Source: an uncultured Collinsella sp.
GTDB taxonomy: Bacteria > Actinomycetota > Coriobacteriia > Coriobacteriales > Coriobacteriaceae
DNA: 14,510 nucleotides
Assembly (NCBI GenBank): GCA_902478995.1
Contig: CABSNF010000055.1
Span: forward strand, 1 to 14,510
Reading direction: 5' to 3'
The position numbers and the translations under genes are program-made. Below the pieces are notes generated by a model. The model ran no database searches and was not told the origin of the DNA. It saw only the letters and a program-made list of their open reading frames with translations. Positions 13,069-14,510 of the stretch are shown here, piece by piece. Position 1 is the first letter of the stretch, and every line of letters starts with the position of its first letter.

Positions 13069-14497
13069 CTAGAACGTCTGCTCGTAATCGCTGTGCTTTT
13101 TTGCCGAACGCACCAGGAACTCCTGGTTGGTATTGGTGCCCTTAAGGCCCTTGATAAACGACGCGGCCGCGCGCTCGGTATTGTTCATGCCGGCGAGGAT
13201 ACGGCGCAGGCCAAAGACAAACGGGCGCATCTGCTCGTCGACCAGCAGGTCCTCGTTGCGCGTGCCCGAGGCAACGGGATCGATGGCCGGGAAGATACGG
13301 CGGTCGGCCAGGTCGCGGTCGAGTTTGAGCTCCATGTTGCCGGTACCCTTGAACTCCTCAAAGATGACCTCGTCCATCTTGGAGCCGGTATCGATGAGGG
13401 CGGAGGCCAGGATGGTGAGCGAACCGCCGTTCTCGATGTTGCGGGCAGCGCCCAAGAAACGCTTGGGCGGATACAGGGCCGCCGAATCGACGCCGCCCGA
13501 CAGGATACGGCCCGAGGCGGGAGCGGCCAGGTTGTAGGCGCGTGCAAGGCGCGTGATGGAGTCGAGTACCACCACGACGTCGCCACCCAGCTCCACGATG
13601 CGTTTGGCACGCTCGATCACGAGCTCCGCCACGCGAGTATGGTTGTCGGCGGGCATATCGAAGGTCGAGGCCACGACCTCACCCTTGATGGAGCGCTGCA
13701 TATCGGTGACCTCTTCAGGACGCTCGTCGACGAGCAGGCAGATGAGGTGCACCTCGGGATTGTTGATCGAGATAGACTGGCAGATCTTCTTGAGGATCGT
13801 GGTCTTGCCGGCTTTTGGCGGCGACACGATCAGGCCGCGCTGGCCCTTGCCGATCGGCGACACGATGTCGATGGCACGACCGGTGATGGAATCCTTACCG
13901 TGCTCCATGCGCAGCGGCTCATTGGGATAGACCGGGGTGAGGTCGCCGAACTTGGGGCGGTTACGGGCCCGCTCGGGATCCATGCCGTTGACGGTCGTGA
14001 TCTTAGCGAGGCCGGCGCGCTTGTCGCCGCCGCGTGAGGGGCGCAGCGAGCCCTCGATTACATCACCCGTACGCAGGCGTGCGGAGCGGATGAGATAGGC
14101 GGGAACAAAGGCGTCGTCGCTGGACTTCATGTAGCCGTGGGCATGGATGATGCCGGAGCTGTCCGGGCGAATCTGCAGAATGCCCTTGATGTCACGGAAG
14201 CCCTCGGCCTTCGCAGCGGTGGTGTAGATTTCCTCGACGAGCTCGGCCTTCTTCTTGCCGGTCGTCTCGATCTCGAACTCCTTGGCCTTCTCGCGCAGCT
14301 CGGCGACCTTCATGGCCGCGAGTTCCTCGCGCGAAAGCGTGGGCTCGGCCGGGGCGGCATTGCGCTCCTTATTACGCTGCTTGCGGTCGCGCTGACGGTT
14401 GCGGCGGTCGTTGTTGCGCTCGTCTTTGCGCTCGTTGCGCTCGTCGTTGCGCTTGTGCTGACGACGGTTGGGGCGGGCGTTCTCGTCGGTCTCGGCA
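13069..14497 (-). CDS. rho: Transcription termination factor Rho, N-terminus missing
   Basis: Rho is the hexameric RNA-dependent ATPase that releases RNA polymerase from transcripts. All catalytic parts are visible, numbered from the in-frame Met at 14313: a Rho_N (SAP-like) domain at about 1-35, the cold-shock RNA-binding domain at about 40-115, Walker A SPPKAGKTT (163-171), Walker B VVVVLDSITRLARAYN, the Q-loop region SGGVDSAALYPPKRF and the R-loop GTGNMELKLDRDLADRR. The frame stays open upstream to the window's end and encodes an Arg/Asn/Asp-rich hydrophilic tract (repeats such as RNDERNERKDERNN) before the Rho_N domain. The true start therefore lies outside, and the Met at 14313 is internal. 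Such basic extensions are known in actinobacterial Rho proteins and add RNA binding. The gene has its own terminator. Confidence 0.96.
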
Positions 14498-14510
14498 CTG
14501 TCTCTTATAC
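14498..14510 (+). other. Tn5/Nextera mosaic-end adapter sequence (artefact)
   Basis: The last 13 bases, CTGTCTCTTATAC, are identical to the first 13 bases of the 19-bp Tn5 mosaic end used in Nextera library preparation, and they end exactly at the window edge. They should be treated as untrimmed adapter, not as part of rho. Confidence 0.92.

Overview
The window is GC-rich DNA that most resembles a Coriobacteriia genome (Actinomycetota), probably Collinsella or a close relative. This is inferred from the SUF gene order, strong G/C preference at third codon positions, the sequence style of Rho and the paired NifU-like/GGGtGRT genes; no marker gene proves it. The final 13 bases match the start of the Tn5/Nextera mosaic end, so the window stops at a contig or read edge carrying adapter sequence and rho is cut there.

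Region 1 (3-2768, + strand) is the distal part of a SUF iron-sulfur operon: sufD (5' end outside the window), sufS and sufU, with overlapping reading frames and a strong terminator. Region 2 (2846-3655, - strand) is a lone RAYT/IS200-like Y1 transposase gene, with a 403-bp gene-free stretch to its right. Region 3 (4059-5816, + strand) is a two-gene operon of a NifU/IscU-like scaffold protein and a GGGtGRT-family protein, ending in a terminator. Fe-S scaffold genes therefore lie on both sides of the transposase gene. Region 4 (6073-7599) is a soluble flavoprotein of the fumarate reductase/L-aspartate oxidase superfamily with altered substrate-site motifs.

Region 5 (about 7640-8460) is a structured, repeat-rich stretch. 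It holds a nested pair of related palindromes, a 105-bp duplication that carries a terminator and a 17-nt relic of a tRNA-Lys 3' end, and a leftward tRNA operon (tRNA-His, then three identical tRNA-Lys genes in 119-bp tandem units). A good promoter with an A/T-rich upstream element drives this operon.

Region 6 (8571-10784, + strand) has a PLP-dependent class I/II aminotransferase and a ROK-family sugar kinase (fructokinase type), each with its own terminator or promoter. Region 7 (10899-12756, - strand) pairs a 466-aa two-helix membrane protein that has a long low-complexity acidic/alanine tail with a VanZ-family membrane protein. A consensus-like promoter precedes the pair, and the VanZ stop codon lies inside a bidirectional terminator. 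Region 8 (13069-14497, - strand) is transcription termination factor Rho, partial at its N-terminus, with an Arg/Asn/Asp-rich extension before the Rho_N domain and its own intrinsic terminator.

Most of the window is ordinary chromosome. The parts most deserving a second look are the scaffold/GGGtGRT pair, the tRNA-Lys repeat locus with its duplicated terminator, and the unrecognised membrane protein next to VanZ.
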